64,000 nt of DNA from [Erwinia] mediterraneensis (GCF_900604315.1 NZ_LR026978.1:1257670-1321669); one strand, 5' to 3'. Numbered from the stretch's first letter, positions 30,082 through 40,978 are shown. A program made the numbers and translations. Notes: generated by a model not told the origin, from the letters alone.

Positions 30082-33000
30082 TCACCAGGGTGCCGGGGAG
30101 TCGAAATCCAGGCCACTGGCAATATCGCGGATAAAGATTTCCAGGTGTTCAGCACTGTTCATCAGAATATAGCTGCCAAAAACCGGATAAGCCTCGAGAA
30201 AATCCATAATATTATCTGGATAAGGCAGGTTTCTCTCACGGATAAAGGACAATATTGCCGCCTGCAGATCAGCTTCCGTGTCCATATTTTCCAGCGCGAG
30301 ACGGATATTACGGTAAGCGTCCCGGGCATTAGTGGATCGACCGGTTGCCGTCCTGGGCAGATAGAAATAGTCGCGCGTGCCGGCAAAATGAGTAGCCTCA
30401 TGCCTCAGCGTATCTCCCAGGTCATGCGTCAGTGTTCTTCTGTAACTTAAATCATGCTCCGGATTTAATAAATAGGAGCTGTCAGTAAAAATCGCGATAG
30501 AAGGTTCAGTGGAAAAAAAACTTATCGCGTTAGGCACCCCTTTCAACTCTTCTTCTGACAGCAGTGAGTTATATTCACCCGCGAAAGAGGTTGGGGCTTG
30601 TCGGGTCGAGACAATAAAAATATTGCTGTATTTCTGTCGCAGAGAACGATTAAAAAATCCTCTTGCCCGCTCAACGATCTCTTTAAAGCGGGTTATGGCC
30701 ATATCGATAATCTGTTCGTTGTCCGTGTTTAACGCACCACGAAAATAGCGCCGCAGGTAAGCCATATAATCTTCATCGCTGGCGCGCATTCTGAGTGTTC
30801 GCCACAGGTTATTGATCATTTCCGATGTATGATCGACATGCGTACGTAAAATGGCCTGGGCCTGCCGGATATATTCAGGCACCTCACCGGAAACATCACT
30901 GGTTAGCCCTCTGACGATAATAAAATCCTTGCCTTTAAACTCCCTTCTGGCAACCGGGTTTAACAACAGCAGCTCATCGGTTTCTCCCGGGGGAGGCACA
31001 GGGATTTCGGGGAAGCGCACCAGATCACCCCCCGGCGGCCCGTCGCTGACGCTGCTCTGCGCGTTGGCATTACTGCTGCCAGTTACCTCGTCAATTGCCG
31101 CCGCTTCGGTATTTGCCAACGGGTTTGCCACTGCGCCTGAGCCCGGGTGGCTGTTCGTCACTCTTGCTTCGGGCTCCTGAATAGCTCCCACAGGATGCCC
31201 CATGATCCCGGCTCCCACCACGAAGCCAAGGCCCGAAGCACCTGCAGCAGCACCATAAAACGGGACAGGCAGCGACAGATAGTTATCTAACGCCTCTTCC
31301 GGCGCAGCGCTATTCTGCACCGCGCCCCCGGTGTTATTGCTGTTCTCAGGGGCCATGCTGAACAATGTTTGATTTTCACAGTAAAGCAGATTTGCAGAAC
31401 CTGCAAAGGCGCAGATGACTTTATCAATCAGCCTGAACTCTCTGTTTTCCAGGGTGATATGCGCAGCGTTAAGGATCTCTTTCAGTCGCGGAATAAAAAC
31501 CGTATCCGCAAGTAAAATTGCCGCGACTTTACGATATTTCCTTTGCTTATATTTAAACAACGAAATCCCTAACTCAGGATAAAGCGTACATATCTTTCCG
31601 ATACAGCGGTTCGGAGTTTTCCTCTGACAGGCGTCCTGATCAAGATTAAAAAAGAACGCGGCAAGATAATCAGTGATATACCCTCCATCGTCTATAGCTG
31701 TTAATTTTGTAATAGCTTGCCTGAATAAAAGGATGATATGGTTTATTATTATCTGTAATCTGCCACTCATATAGGCTTCGGTGTAAATATTTTCGGGATC
31801 GCTATAAAACTGAGTAAGCTCGGCGCACTCTTTCTGCAGCGCGTCAAGTTCCGCAGCAGTAACAATGGTATTGAGTTTTTTAATCATCCGGTTCGCATTG
31901 ATAACCTGGGTATTGGCCTGCAATGTAATTTCATTATCTGTTTCTCTGCCAATCTCTCTGACCAGCAACACCAGGCGGTTATAGAGGGGATCAATTCTTA
32001 ACGCATGCGCAAGGTTTATTTTCTCCAGTTTTCCCAGCATGTCAGAAATAACATTTATTGCCTCCTTCATCAGGGTGGACTCAGTGATAATAATGCTTTT
32101 CTTTTTCAGCTTGTCACTGGCCTTTATCAGCAACGGATAAAAATGACGATTATAAAAATCTCTTCTTAATTGTTTGGTTATGATCAAATTTTGCAGCGTT
32201 TTCGGTGCCTGAGGCTCTCTTTCAATTTTACTGTAATCACTCAGCATCGCTAAATCGATAAGCGTTTCCTCCCGCTTTGCGCTGGTCGCGGCTCCGTCAT
32301 TCTCCTCGGGCGGGCAAATACAGCGTCTTTGTCCTGTGGAGAGCGTTAATGATGTTGCGGGGTCCAGGCCTGCCTCTTTTCTGAACCTGTAAGCGTCATT
32401 ACAGCCTTTAATATCTTCCTCAAACTCACAGAGCGGAAGCTGAGGAGCGGATTCTGCCGGTTTACCCCTTCTCCAGTATGTCGTCCCCCCGGATGCGACA
32501 GCAGTACGAGCGTCTTGCGTTTTTTCTGGCGGGCAAACACAACGCGTGTTGCCGGTAGTAATGGTCAGTTTCGCTGACACTCCCAGGTCCGCCTCTTTCC
32601 TGAACCTGTAGGCGTCTTTACAGGCATCAAGGTCCGCTGCTGAATCGCAGCTCGCTTCCTGAACAGATGGGCTCGCCGATGCAGGCTGGCTGCTCTGCTG
32701 CAGCTTTTCAGCACGCGCCGCGAAACTGTGTTGCAGGAAGCGCGTAGCATCAAAGTCCGGGTGAATACTCTTCTCCAGGGCGTAAGGGCTTACTGGCGCA
32801 TCGTTTTTCTCTCTTCTGTTGCTCTGCCATTGCCCACCGATATAAGCCATAGAACCGATGCCGATCAGGGCGCCGGCGCCCAGCAACCAGCCCTTCCACT
32901 CTTTCAGCCGCAATTCTGGCTGCCTGACAAAGCTCTCTGCTTCCCGGATTTGCAATAGCCTCTCTTTTTCCAGATAGAGTCGTCTGCCCATACGTCTGCT

Positions 33001-33273
33001 TTCCTGACTGACAGGATCTTCCTCCTCTACAGATTTATTCCGCCACTGGAAAAGCTCGCGGCACCAGTCCCACCATTTGCCGGGAGCGCTACGAGGCTGT
33101 TTAGCGGTTGCAGAGAATGAAATAGCGACAAGCGTTTCCCCCGCCTGGGCGACAGCCGCGATAGTTTTTCCGAAACGCTCCAGATTCAGCGGCTGATCAG
33201 CGCTTTTATCTGAATCCGATATATTCAGGGTGTGGATAATACCCGATGTAGCCTGTTCCTTTATTTCTGGCAT
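30082..33273 (-). CDS. Giant membrane protein with Cys repeats and C-terminal HExxH aspzincin-like domain
   Basis: 1063 residues. No Sec signal; one membrane segment at about 129-147 ([19 protein letters not shown]). Two Cys repeats (C209-x8-C218-x26-C245-x-C247 and C282-x8-C291-x26-C318-x-C320) share DAYRFRKEA and C-x-CPPE. A conserved helical domain (about 355-640), a Gly/Ala-rich hydrophobic stretch (about 672-697) and a Pro-rich linker follow. The C-terminal domain (about 765-1063) contains H958-E959-x-x-H962 then G-T-R-D968-Y-F-Y971. This is the HExxH plus GTxDxxY zinc layout of aspzincin proteases; H962 to D968 spacing equals that of NleC as I recall it. Paralogue of the next gene, 91 bases upstream; strong AAGGAG ribosome site. 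Metalloprotease activity is inferred. Confidence 0.7.
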   Translation of the reverse strand: MPEIKEQATSGIIHTLNISDSDKSADQPLNLERFGKTIAAVAQAGETLVAISFSATAKQPRSAPGKWWDWCRELFQWRNKSVEEEDPVSQESRRMGRRLYLEKERLLQIREAESFVRQPELRLKEWKGWLLGAGALIGIGSMAYIGGQWQSNRREKNDAPVSPYALEKSIHPDFDATRFLQHSFAARAEKLQQSSQPASASPSVQEASCDSAADLDACKDAYRFRKEADLGVSAKLTITTGNTRCVCPPEKTQDARTAVASGGTTYWRRGKPAESAPQLPLCEFEEDIKGCNDAYRFRKEAGLDPATSLTLSTGQRRCICPPEENDGAATSAKREETLIDLAMLSDYSKIEREPQAPKTLQNLIITKQLRRDFYNRHFYPLLIKASDKLKKKSIIITESTLMKEAINVISDMLGKLEKINLAHALRIDPLYNRLVLLVREIGRETDNEITLQANTQVINANRMIKKLNTIVTAAELDALQKECAELTQFYSDPENIYTEAYMSGRLQIIINHIILLFRQAITKLTAIDDGGYITDYLAAFFFNLDQDACQRKTPNRCIGKICTLYPELGISLFKYKQRKYRKVAAILLADTVFIPRLKEILNAAHITLENREFRLIDKVICAFAGSANLLYCENQTLFSMAPENSNNTGGAVQNSAAPEEALDNYLSLPVPFYGAAAGASGLGFVVGAGIMGHPVGAIQEPEARVTNSHPGSGAVANPLANTEAAAIDEVTGSSNANAQSSVSDGPPGGDLVRFPEIPVPPPGETDELLLLNPVARREFKGKDFIIVRGLTSDVSGEVPEYIRQAQAILRTHVDHTSEMINNLWRTLRMRASDEDYMAYLRRYFRGALNTDNEQIIDMAITRFKEIVERARGFFNRSLRQKYSNIFIVSTRQAPTSFAGEYNSLLSEEELKGVPNAISFFSTEPSIAIFTDSSYLLNPEHDLSYRRTLTHDLGDTLRHEATHFAGTRDYFYLPRTATGRSTNARDAYRNIRLALENMDTEADLQAAILSFIRERNLPYPDNIMDFLEAYPVFGSYILMNSAEHLEIFIRDIASGLDFDSPAPW

Positions 33274-33364
33274 CGTTATTTCTCCTTCAGAAAGGCTGTC
33301 TGGTTTTTTCTTTAATTAGCGTGAAAACCCTGCCTGCTTTTTCAGGGATAAAAAATCTGATTAT

Positions 33365-36274
33365 TTATTGAGGCGGTGCTGCATCATAAGGCACCCCGCG
33401 GCCAATATCCCCGGCATAGGTAGCGAGATTTTCCGCATTATTCACCAGGATATAGCCGCGGAACTTAGGAAATTCTCTGAGCAATGCCATAATGCGATTA
33501 GCGTCAACGGAGCTTTCAGAATTAATCGAAATTTCTGAGCTAAAGGGAGTGGGAATACCATTTTCCTGAGTAAATTTCAGGATGGCTTCCTTTAGATCTT
33601 TTTGTATACCCATATCCTGCAGGGAGGATTTTAAACTTCGGTAAGCCTCTTTGGCATTGACCAATCTTCCTTGCGGAGTTCTGGGTGGATAGTAATAATC
33701 CATGGTTTGTACTGCGGCATGTGACGCTTCATGCCTCAGCATGTCGGGAATATTGTTTTTTATCTCTATTTTGACAAGATCATCATGCCCGGAGCTAGCC
33801 TGATAGGTTTGATCGCAAACCACAGCAATAGTCGGGTTGCTGCTGCGCGAGGTCATGGCATCAGGAACCGTAGCCAGTTCGTCTTCCGATAACAGTGAAA
33901 CATACTTTCCGTTAATCGCAGTTTCCCGCTGTCGCGTTGAAATAATAAAGATATTCCTGTAATTCTGCTCCTGAGTTTTCTTAAAGAATTCATCCATAGC
34001 GTCAATGGCTTCCCGGAATCGGGTAATACACATCTCGATAACCTCCGCATCCTCAGTATCTATCGCTTTGCTAAAATACTCGGTAATATAACGGCGATAT
34101 TCGGGGTTGGGATTTTTTGCGCCCAGTTCAGACTGAAGTTTGATCCGCAGATTTTTGATCATTTCAGCGGTTTCTGCAAAACCAGCCTGCAAACGCACCT
34201 GGGTCTGCGAGATATATTCCGGCACCTCACCTGAAACTTCCCGGGTAATCCCCCGGGTAACGATATAATCTTTTCCTTTTAATTCCGCTCTGGCCCGGGT
34301 ATTCCAGAACAGCATATGATCGCGATGTTCCAGCGGCGGAAAAGGAATCGGCGGAAAAGCATCCAGATCTTTGCCTCGCTTTGTATTAATGGCGATATTC
34401 TCCGACGCCACACTGCTTTCTGCATCACTGTTGACAATGGCCGGAAAAATATCTGTCCTGACGCTACCCGAGTCGCCGACATCAAGGTTTTCTATCGCTT
34501 TCAACCCCTTCTCGTTCTGCCAGACAGCCACCGAAATTCCACCCGCGCCGACAATGGTTCCGGCTGCAGCGCCGATACCCGCACCCACCTCGGCCAGCAA
34601 CTGAGGCATTTCACCATCAAAAGGAATGGGTTTTATCACATAGCTCTCTATTTCTTTTCCTGTGGCGTTATGTTCTCTGTTAGTTATCGCGGGCGATGGC
34701 CGGATCATTTTTCCTGCCAGGGTAGAATCAGGAGCGTAATTATCTGAGCAGTAAAGAATATCCCGCTGACTGGAAATGTCGCATAATATCAGCTCAATAA
34801 ACCTGTGTTCTTTACTGCCAATACGCAAATGTGCGGAGTTGATTATCTGTTTAAGCCGTGGAAATAATAATTTATACGCAATTAATAAAGATGCCGAATT
34901 AATGCTAGCATTATCTTTATTTCTGAATAAGGCGAAACCTATTCCCTCAAACAGCCTGCACTCGTCCGGATGCAAATTATTTTCCCGAATATCGTTACAC
35001 ACGTTCTTATCTAAATTTAACAGCCAGCCAGAAAAATAGTCAGTCAAATATTTATCAACGCCACTGTACGTGAGTTTTTTCATCAATTGATAGAGTGCGT
35101 AGTTTATTTTATCTGTAATGGCGCGCAGTTTATTGCCATAGTGATAACTGGCGTTCAGATTATTCGCTCTGCTGTAATATTTAATCAGGGTTTTTGACTC
35201 TTGCTGAAGCTCATCGAGCTCGCTCACGGTAATCGCGTCTCTTAATTTCCTGGTCAGCCACTTAGCATTCACCATTTGCATCGGCCGTGCCGTGGCCTCG
35301 GGCAGCTTTTCCTGCCTGCTAAGCTCACGATGTAGCACGATAAGCTCGTCATAAAAAGGATCTATTCTTAACGCCTGAGCGAGATTAAACTCCTCAAGAC
35401 GTCTGGTGGCGGCGGAAAGAATGGTGATTAATTCAGCCATCAGATTTTTGCCCGTCACTGGCTGCGCTTTTGTGCGCAGGCTGGCAGCCGCGTCCAGTAA
35501 CATAGGATAGAGGTAACGGTTGTAGGCATCCCGGTTAATCAACCCCGCTTCGCGCAGGTAACGGAGTGAATCAGGGATACGTTTATCCTCTTTGATCCTG
35601 TCGTAATTATTCAACAGGTCGACTTTTAATAACGCTGCGCTGTTATACTCAGGTTGTGCTGTGCTGGCCGTTGGGGTGGTATAATTCAGACGGCTATTCA
35701 TCTGCCATTTTTCCGCGAGAGGGCGATCAAAGGTATACCCCTCCAGCGTTTCCGCCTCTGGATCGGATGTAAAAGATTGCAGCGTGTCAGCTGGCATCGC
35801 CTCTCTTCCGCTCCCCCGACCGTTAAAATAAGCCGCCGTCCCCCCGGCGATGGTTAACACACCGGCGCCAAATCCCAGCAGAAAATTTTTCCAGCCGATA
35901 CGTTTTCTGCCGGGTGGTTGCATAACAATAATGCGTTGTCTGGCCTGTCTGGCCTGATCGCAGACAAATTCGATCTGCTGCCCGGTGCTAAACACATTTT
36001 TTATTTCTTCATCCTCCCAGTTTTCTGTGGAGATAGACTTTACCCCTCGGCTAAACCATTTTGTTATACGGGTATCAGCCCCTTTTTCCTGCTCCGGTTG
36101 CTCACTGCCTGCTTGCGGGAAAACAATCACCGTTTCCTGTGAAGAGGAGACGGAACTGAGCTGTCGCGCCAGCTTTATCGCGGGCTTTTCCTGCGCGTTT
36201 TCGTCGGTTACAGAGGCATTGTCTCCCACCACTACAGGCATCAGAGGTAAAGACAGTGAAGGTATATCTGGCAT
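33365..36274 (-). CDS. Giant membrane protein paralogue with HExxH aspzincin-like domain
   Basis: 969 residues, homologous along its length to the 1063-residue neighbour but without the Cys repeats. Membrane segment at about 129-150 (NFLLGFGAGVLTIAGGTAAYF); helical domain about 235-515 (shared NLAQALRIDPFYDEL, TVSELDELQ, YLTDYFSGWLLNLD); second Gly/Ala hydrophobic stretch about 561-585; Pro-rich FPPIPFPPL linker. The C-terminal domain shares [24 protein letters not shown] and NIFIISTRQ. Zinc-type motif H848-E849-x-x-H852, then T-M-D859-Y-Y-Y862. The His-Asp gap is one residue longer than in the neighbour. First gene of a probable operon; A+T-rich. Function unknown. Confidence 0.7.
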   Translation of the reverse strand: MPDIPSLSLPLMPVVVGDNASVTDENAQEKPAIKLARQLSSVSSSQETVIVFPQAGSEQPEQEKGADTRITKWFSRGVKSISTENWEDEEIKNVFSTGQQIEFVCDQARQARQRIIVMQPPGRKRIGWKNFLLGFGAGVLTIAGGTAAYFNGRGSGREAMPADTLQSFTSDPEAETLEGYTFDRPLAEKWQMNSRLNYTTPTASTAQPEYNSAALLKVDLLNNYDRIKEDKRIPDSLRYLREAGLINRDAYNRYLYPMLLDAAASLRTKAQPVTGKNLMAELITILSAATRRLEEFNLAQALRIDPFYDELIVLHRELSRQEKLPEATARPMQMVNAKWLTRKLRDAITVSELDELQQESKTLIKYYSRANNLNASYHYGNKLRAITDKINYALYQLMKKLTYSGVDKYLTDYFSGWLLNLDKNVCNDIRENNLHPDECRLFEGIGFALFRNKDNASINSASLLIAYKLLFPRLKQIINSAHLRIGSKEHRFIELILCDISSQRDILYCSDNYAPDSTLAGKMIRPSPAITNREHNATGKEIESYVIKPIPFDGEMPQLLAEVGAGIGAAAGTIVGAGGISVAVWQNEKGLKAIENLDVGDSGSVRTDIFPAIVNSDAESSVASENIAINTKRGKDLDAFPPIPFPPLEHRDHMLFWNTRARAELKGKDYIVTRGITREVSGEVPEYISQTQVRLQAGFAETAEMIKNLRIKLQSELGAKNPNPEYRRYITEYFSKAIDTEDAEVIEMCITRFREAIDAMDEFFKKTQEQNYRNIFIISTRQRETAINGKYVSLLSEDELATVPDAMTSRSSNPTIAVVCDQTYQASSGHDDLVKIEIKNNIPDMLRHEASHAAVQTMDYYYPPRTPQGRLVNAKEAYRSLKSSLQDMGIQKDLKEAILKFTQENGIPTPFSSEISINSESSVDANRIMALLREFPKFRGYILVNNAENLATYAGDIGRGVPYDAAPPQ

Positions 36275-36680
36275 CGTCTTTTTTATCCCTTAATAATTAA
36301 ACTCCCTTTATTTAATTAGTATAAATTCATAAGAAATATATTTTTGCAGAAAAAAAGCATTCACAAAGCCAGCTATGAAAATTAATTTCACCTTTTACTC
36401 AGAAGGGCAAGAAATACTGGCTCACCACCTCAACTTATATCTCTGCGGCTGTGGTAACATGCTATTTTCCCGTTTGAGAAAAATGATTTTTTCCTGCAAG
36501 AAAAACTGGCTGAGTGGGCGCTGTTGATTAGAATAGCTAACTAAGCATAAATTACTCCTGTAATCGTTTTGGAATAATTTAATGAGTCACTATTACACCT
36601 ATTGGTTTAATCTTTGCGGCAAATTGCCTAACGGCGTTACACTCTAGGACAGTTTACCTTTAACCTGATGGACAGAACCG
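36275..36680. other. A+T-rich divergent region, 969-residue gene / gor
   Basis: 406 bases. The minus side has a TATACT-type -10 (complement of 36318-36323) without a good -35. The ribosome site for the large gene is weak (AAGGGAT, about 10 bases off). The plus side holds the gor promoter region. No gene seen. Confidence 0.45.
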
Positions 36681-38033
36681 ATGACCAGACACTATGACTA
36701 TCTTGCTATTGGCGGCGGCAGCGGCGGCATCGCCTCAATTAACCGTGCGGCGATGTATGGCCAGAAATGCGCCTTGATCGAAGCGAAAGCGCTGGGCGGC
36801 ACCTGTGTAAACGTGGGATGTGTACCCAAGAAAGTCATGTGGCATGCGGCGCAGATTGCCGAAGCTATTCATCACTACGGCCCCGATTACGGTTTCGATA
36901 CCACAGTCAATCATTTCGATTGGGCGACGCTGGTAAAAAACCGTAGCGCCTATATTGATCGCATCCACACTTCGTATGACAACGTGCTGGGTAAAAACCA
37001 GGTTGACGTGATCAGGGGCTATGCCCGCTTTGTTGACGCCCGTACGGTTGAAGTGAATGGCGAACAGATTACCGCTGACCATATTCTGATCGCGACCGGC
37101 GGTCGGCCAAGCCATCCGCGCATTCCCGGTGCCGAATATGGCATCGATTCTGACGGCTTTTTCGAGCTGGACGCTCTGCCCAGGCGCACCGCAGTAGTGG
37201 GCGCAGGCTATATCGCCGTTGAGCTGGCCGGCGTGGTCAATGCGCTGGGATCGGAGACGCACCTGTTTGTGCGTAAGCACGCTCCGCTACGCACTTTCGA
37301 TCCGCTCCTGTCAGAATCGCTGGTAGAAGTGATGAATCTGGAAGGCCCGACGCTGCATACCGAAGCGATTCCCAAAGCGGTAGTAAAAAACAGTGACGGC
37401 AGCCTGACGCTGAAGCTGGAAGATGGTCGCGAGCAGACGGTGGACTGTCTGGTATGGGCGATTGGACGCGAACCGGCCACCGATAACCTGAACCTCGGCG
37501 TTACCGGCGTCGCGCTGACGGAGAAAGGACACATCAGAGTCGATAAATACCAGAATACTAATGTCCCCGGTATTTATGCGGTAGGTGATAATACCGGCGC
37601 TGTGGAGCTGACTCCCGTCGCCATCGCGGCTGGCCGTCGTCTCTCTGAACGCCTGTTTAATAACAAACCGGACGAGCATCTGGATTACGCCAATATCCCT
37701 ACCGTAGTGTTCAGTCATCCCCCCATCGGCACTGTGGGCCTGACCGAGCCACAGGCACGTGAGCAGTTTGGCGATGAGCAGGTCAAAATCTACACCTCCT
37801 CTTTTACCGCCATGTATACCGCAGTAACTCAGCGCCGTCAGCCGTGCCGTATGAAGCTGGTCTGTGTTGGCGCCGAAGAGAAAATTGTCGGCATCCACGG
37901 TATCGGCTTCGGTATGGATGAGATGCTGCAGGGCTTCGCAGTGGCGCTGAAAATGGGCGCCACCAAGAAAGATTTCGATAATACGGTCGCCATTCACCCC
38001 ACCGCCGCGGAAGAGTTTGTCACCATGCGCTAA
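36681..38033 (+). CDS. gor: Glutathione reductase Gor
   Basis: 450 residues, as in E. coli. Reduces glutathione disulfide with NADPH using FAD. Seen: FAD fold [20 protein letters not shown], redox pair [24 protein letters not shown] fold [19 protein letters not shown], central [16 protein letters not shown], and the active-site His-Glu [12 protein letters not shown]. Arg residues after the second fold ([11 protein letters not shown]) fit NADPH preference. Own promoter region and terminator; separated from rlmJ by the accessory block. Confidence 0.97.
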   Translation: MTRHYDYLAIGGGSGGIASINRAAMYGQKCALIEAKALGGTCVNVGCVPKKVMWHAAQIAEAIHHYGPDYGFDTTVNHFDWATLVKNRSAYIDRIHTSYDNVLGKNQVDVIRGYARFVDARTVEVNGEQITADHILIATGGRPSHPRIPGAEYGIDSDGFFELDALPRRTAVVGAGYIAVELAGVVNALGSETHLFVRKHAPLRTFDPLLSESLVEVMNLEGPTLHTEAIPKAVVKNSDGSLTLKLEDGREQTVDCLVWAIGREPATDNLNLGVTGVALTEKGHIRVDKYQNTNVPGIYAVGDNTGAVELTPVAIAAGRRLSERLFNNKPDEHLDYANIPTVVFSHPPIGTVGLTEPQAREQFGDEQVKIYTSSFTAMYTAVTQRRQPCRMKLVCVGAEEKIVGIHGIGFGMDEMLQGFAVALKMGATKKDFDNTVAIHPTAAEEFVTMR

Positions 38034-38057
38034 TCGCGCCGCTGAATCCGGGATTAA

Positions 38058-38083
38058 TGACCAGCCGCTGCTGGTCATTTTTT
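38058..38083 (+). terminator. Terminator after gor
   Basis: TGACCAGC-CGCT-GCTGGTCA, then six T. The T-run reaches the stop codon of the convergent GH15 gene. Confidence 0.85.
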
Positions 38084-39915
38084 CAGGGCGTGGTGTCCTG
38101 TGTTTTCCCCTCTTCTGCCAGCGCTCTGGCGGCACAGATCAGCGACAGATGGCTCAGCCCCTGCGGCATATTGCCGCGCCAGGTGTTGCTGCGAATATCA
38201 AACATCTCATTGAATATCTGAATATTCCCGGTCAGACACAGCGTGTCCAGAATCTCCTGCATCGCTTCGCTCGCTGCCGTCTGGTGCCCCATATTGGCCA
38301 GCGCCTCTACCAGCCAGAAAGCGCAGGCGACAAATGTCCCCTCTTCCTGCGGCACACCGGTATAGCGATAAACCAGCGGTCGCCCTTCGCCCAGTTCCTG
38401 CTGAATAGCGCGTAAGGTACACAGCATACGCTCCGGGTTCACCTTGCTGCCGTAGTGGTGCGTCAGTGCAATGGCCGCATCCAGCCTGTCGCTTCCCACA
38501 TAGAAAGTGTATGTCTGGCGTGATTCAGACCAGCAGTGTTGCTCAATCCAGTCGCTGATTCGATCCCGCTCCCGCTCCCAGCGCGCTTTCCATGTTGGCT
38601 CGATATGCCCCGCCTCTGACAGCGCTACTGCCTGATCCAGCGCCAGCCAGCAGGCCATTTTTGAATGAGTATAGTGCTGCTTTTCCGGCAGCTCCCAGAT
38701 ACCGCAATCCTGTTCGCGCCAGGTATCGGCGCAGCGGTTGGCCAGCTGCCCCAGCAGACGCGAAGAGGCGATATCGAGGATATGTCCGGCGTCGATAAAC
38801 AGACGCGCGGTCGCCAGCATATCGCCATACATACTGAGCTGAATCTGACGGCTGGCATTGTTGCCCGAGCGTACCGGCTGGGTTCCACGATAGCCCTCCA
38901 GCGGCAAATAGCGCTCTTCCGGCACCAGGTTACCCTCCAGGGTATAGCAGGCGCGCAGATCGCCGTCATGGCGCAGAATGGTATTGGTCAACCAGGAGTA
39001 GGCAGCTTTACAATCCTCCAGCGAACCCAGGTAAACAAAGGCTTTGATAATCAGACAGGCATCGCGCACCCAGGCGTAGCGGTAATCATAATTTTTTTCT
39101 TTCCCTATCCCTTCCGGCAGCGAAGTTGTGGCCGCCGCCGCCAGAGCGCCGGTCGGAGAATACCAGAGAAACTTCAGCGCCAGCGCCGAGCGCTTTACGT
39201 GTTCAGTAAAAGGACCGTCCCAGGTGAGATCCTTCACCCAGTCGCGCCAGGCGTAATCGCTGGTTTCGATGCGCTGGTCGATTTTCTCCAGCGGCGGCAC
39301 CGCCAGCGGTTCCCGCTCCGTGGCGACCAGCGCCACCAGCGAACGGGAATCGGGCCGGGTAATAAAATAGCCGTTGACGCCCTCATCGCTGCGCCCGGTG
39401 ATCACCACGTCGTCGGAAAAACGCAGCATCGTCATCAGATCGCCAATGTGAAAAACCGGCTGTTTCTGCGCATCATCAAACCAGGGGGATTGCGTCTCCG
39501 CACGGGTGCCGAGCTTGAGTCGCAACAGCATGCGCACCGAGCCTTTCAGCCCCTCCACGCGTCGCGCCAGCTCATTCCAGGGCAACCGCCCCGCCAGCGT
39601 ACTGTTCATGGATTCCGTAATACGCACGCTGCCGCTGGCTGTTTCATAACAGGTTTCCAGCACATTGCTGTCCGGACGGTATTTACGCTTCATTTGCCAG
39701 GGTTCTTCCGGCACCAACTGAAAATAGCCGCCCACGCCAGCATCAAGGATGCGATCAAACAGCGGGGGGGAGTCCATATCAGGTGCGCACCACCAGTCGA
39801 TCGCCCCATCGGGCGCGATCAGCGCGACTGAGCGCCCTTCGCCGATCGCTGCATAATCGCCCAGCTCCGCGTAGCCCTGCTCGCGTGCCGGTGATGCAAA
39901 GGTTTTGTTCTTCAC
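38083..39915 (-). CDS. Glycoside hydrolase family 15 protein (glucoamylase/trehalase-like)
   Basis: 610 residues from GTG 39915, with AGGAA about ten bases upstream. Cytosolic: no signal peptide. The N-terminal beta domain opens LGDYAAIGEGRSVALIAPDGAIDWWCAPDMDSPPLFDRIL. The (alpha/alpha)6 catalytic domain has KNYDYRYAWVRDACLIIKAF (substrate-binding W-R-D), NIQIFNEMFD and GLSHLSLICAA typical of bacterial GH15 enzymes. It likely hydrolyses alpha-glucosides such as malto-oligosaccharides or trehalose. No trehalose synthesis genes are adjacent, so the substrate is open. Confidence 0.88.
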   Translation of the reverse strand: MKNKTFASPAREQGYAELGDYAAIGEGRSVALIAPDGAIDWWCAPDMDSPPLFDRILDAGVGGYFQLVPEEPWQMKRKYRPDSNVLETCYETASGSVRITESMNSTLAGRLPWNELARRVEGLKGSVRMLLRLKLGTRAETQSPWFDDAQKQPVFHIGDLMTMLRFSDDVVITGRSDEGVNGYFITRPDSRSLVALVATEREPLAVPPLEKIDQRIETSDYAWRDWVKDLTWDGPFTEHVKRSALALKFLWYSPTGALAAAATTSLPEGIGKEKNYDYRYAWVRDACLIIKAFVYLGSLEDCKAAYSWLTNTILRHDGDLRACYTLEGNLVPEERYLPLEGYRGTQPVRSGNNASRQIQLSMYGDMLATARLFIDAGHILDIASSRLLGQLANRCADTWREQDCGIWELPEKQHYTHSKMACWLALDQAVALSEAGHIEPTWKARWERERDRISDWIEQHCWSESRQTYTFYVGSDRLDAAIALTHHYGSKVNPERMLCTLRAIQQELGEGRPLVYRYTGVPQEEGTFVACAFWLVEALANMGHQTAASEAMQEILDTLCLTGNIQIFNEMFDIRSNTWRGNMPQGLSHLSLICAARALAEEGKTQDTTP

Positions 39916-40081
39916 AAGTCGCTGATTCCTTTTAGACCTATGGCCGACAGCGGCCGGTTAACGGAATAGCTTTAAGCGTAGTACAGCCAGTGGGTCGTTA
40001 CCCTGCTTCGCCTTTGCGCAACGCACGGCTTAGCCGTTTTATCTGTAGCTGACAAGGCGCGGCAGGGAAACACTCTGTGGT

Positions 40082-40978
40082 TCAGCTCAGATGATCCAGC
40101 CAGTTGACATAAGCCTGATCCCACAACGCGGCAGGTGTTCCCGCTTTGCCAAGGCCAAAACCGTGTCCACCTTTGGCCAGCTGCATCAGCTCTACCGGCA
40201 CCCCCTTCTGACGACAGGTATTACGCAACAACTCGGAATTGATCGGGTTTGAAACGTGATCGTCCTCCGCCTGGGCGAGAAAGGCTGGGGGAAAACGACG
40301 CGTGACGTAATTTTGCACTGACCATTGCGCCTCCTCTGCGGGCGTAGCGCGGTTGCCCACCAGCATCTGGTGGGTGGTGGTATGTTGCCAGGGCGCTTCG
40401 AGGGTAATTACCGGGTAAATCAGCCCGACGCTGTCTGCGGCAGGCACCAACTGATCCAATGTATCCTGAGGCGTATAAGAGGCAAAATCGGTGCGCGCTG
40501 CCGCCATCGCCAGCAAATGACCACCCGCCGAGAACCCCAGCAGGTGAACTTTGCGGGCGAATGAACGTACCAGACGAATAGCGCGTTGAGCATCCTGCAA
40601 AGGGGCCAGCGCACCCGCGCGCCACTTTTCATGGGGCAAGCGGTAACTCAGCACATACGCCGTATAACCTTTGTCATTCAGCCAGCGCGCTACAGGCCAG
40701 GCCTCACGTCCCATACCAATCCAGCGATAGCCGCCGCCTGCGGCGATCAGCACCGCCTCACCATTGGGCTCCCCGGGGCGAAAACAGTGAATCGCCGGGC
40801 TGACAATATTTGACCAGGAACCATGAGGGCTGATGCGCAACTCGCCAGAAGGCCCGCCGCCGCCAGGGGGATCATCCGGCCAGAGGGGAATGATTTCGTT
40901 GCGGGCAAAAAGGTTGCCAGTGGACATAGAAAGCAGCGTGGCGGTAGTGCCAAGCAATAAACGACGACGCGTAATCAT
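40082..40978 (-). CDS. Tat-exported alpha/beta hydrolase (acetyl esterase-like)
   Basis: 298 residues. Begins MITRRRLLLGTTATLLSMSTGNLFARN, a twin-arginine-type signal. Hydrolase features: VLIAAGGGYRWIGMGREAWPVARWLNDKGYTAYVLSYRLP (oxyanion HGG-like AGGGY), nucleophile in LLGFSAGGHLLAMAA, acid in AQAEDDHVSN and His in KGGHGFGLGKAG. This matches the BD-FAE-type carbohydrate acetyl or feruloyl esterases. A role in deacetylating plant polysaccharide would suit a plant-associated host but is inference. Confidence 0.82.
   Translation of the reverse strand: MITRRRLLLGTTATLLSMSTGNLFARNEIIPLWPDDPPGGGGPSGELRISPHGSWSNIVSPAIHCFRPGEPNGEAVLIAAGGGYRWIGMGREAWPVARWLNDKGYTAYVLSYRLPHEKWRAGALAPLQDAQRAIRLVRSFARKVHLLGFSAGGHLLAMAAARTDFASYTPQDTLDQLVPAADSVGLIYPVITLEAPWQHTTTHQMLVGNRATPAEEAQWSVQNYVTRRFPPAFLAQAEDDHVSNPINSELLRNTCRQKGVPVELMQLAKGGHGFGLGKAGTPAALWDQAYVNWLDHLS

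Noticed and set aside
38665..39831. 388-codon frame antisense to the GH15 gene
   Set aside because: Antisense shadow; no domain recognised and the opposite strand encodes a clear GH15 enzyme.
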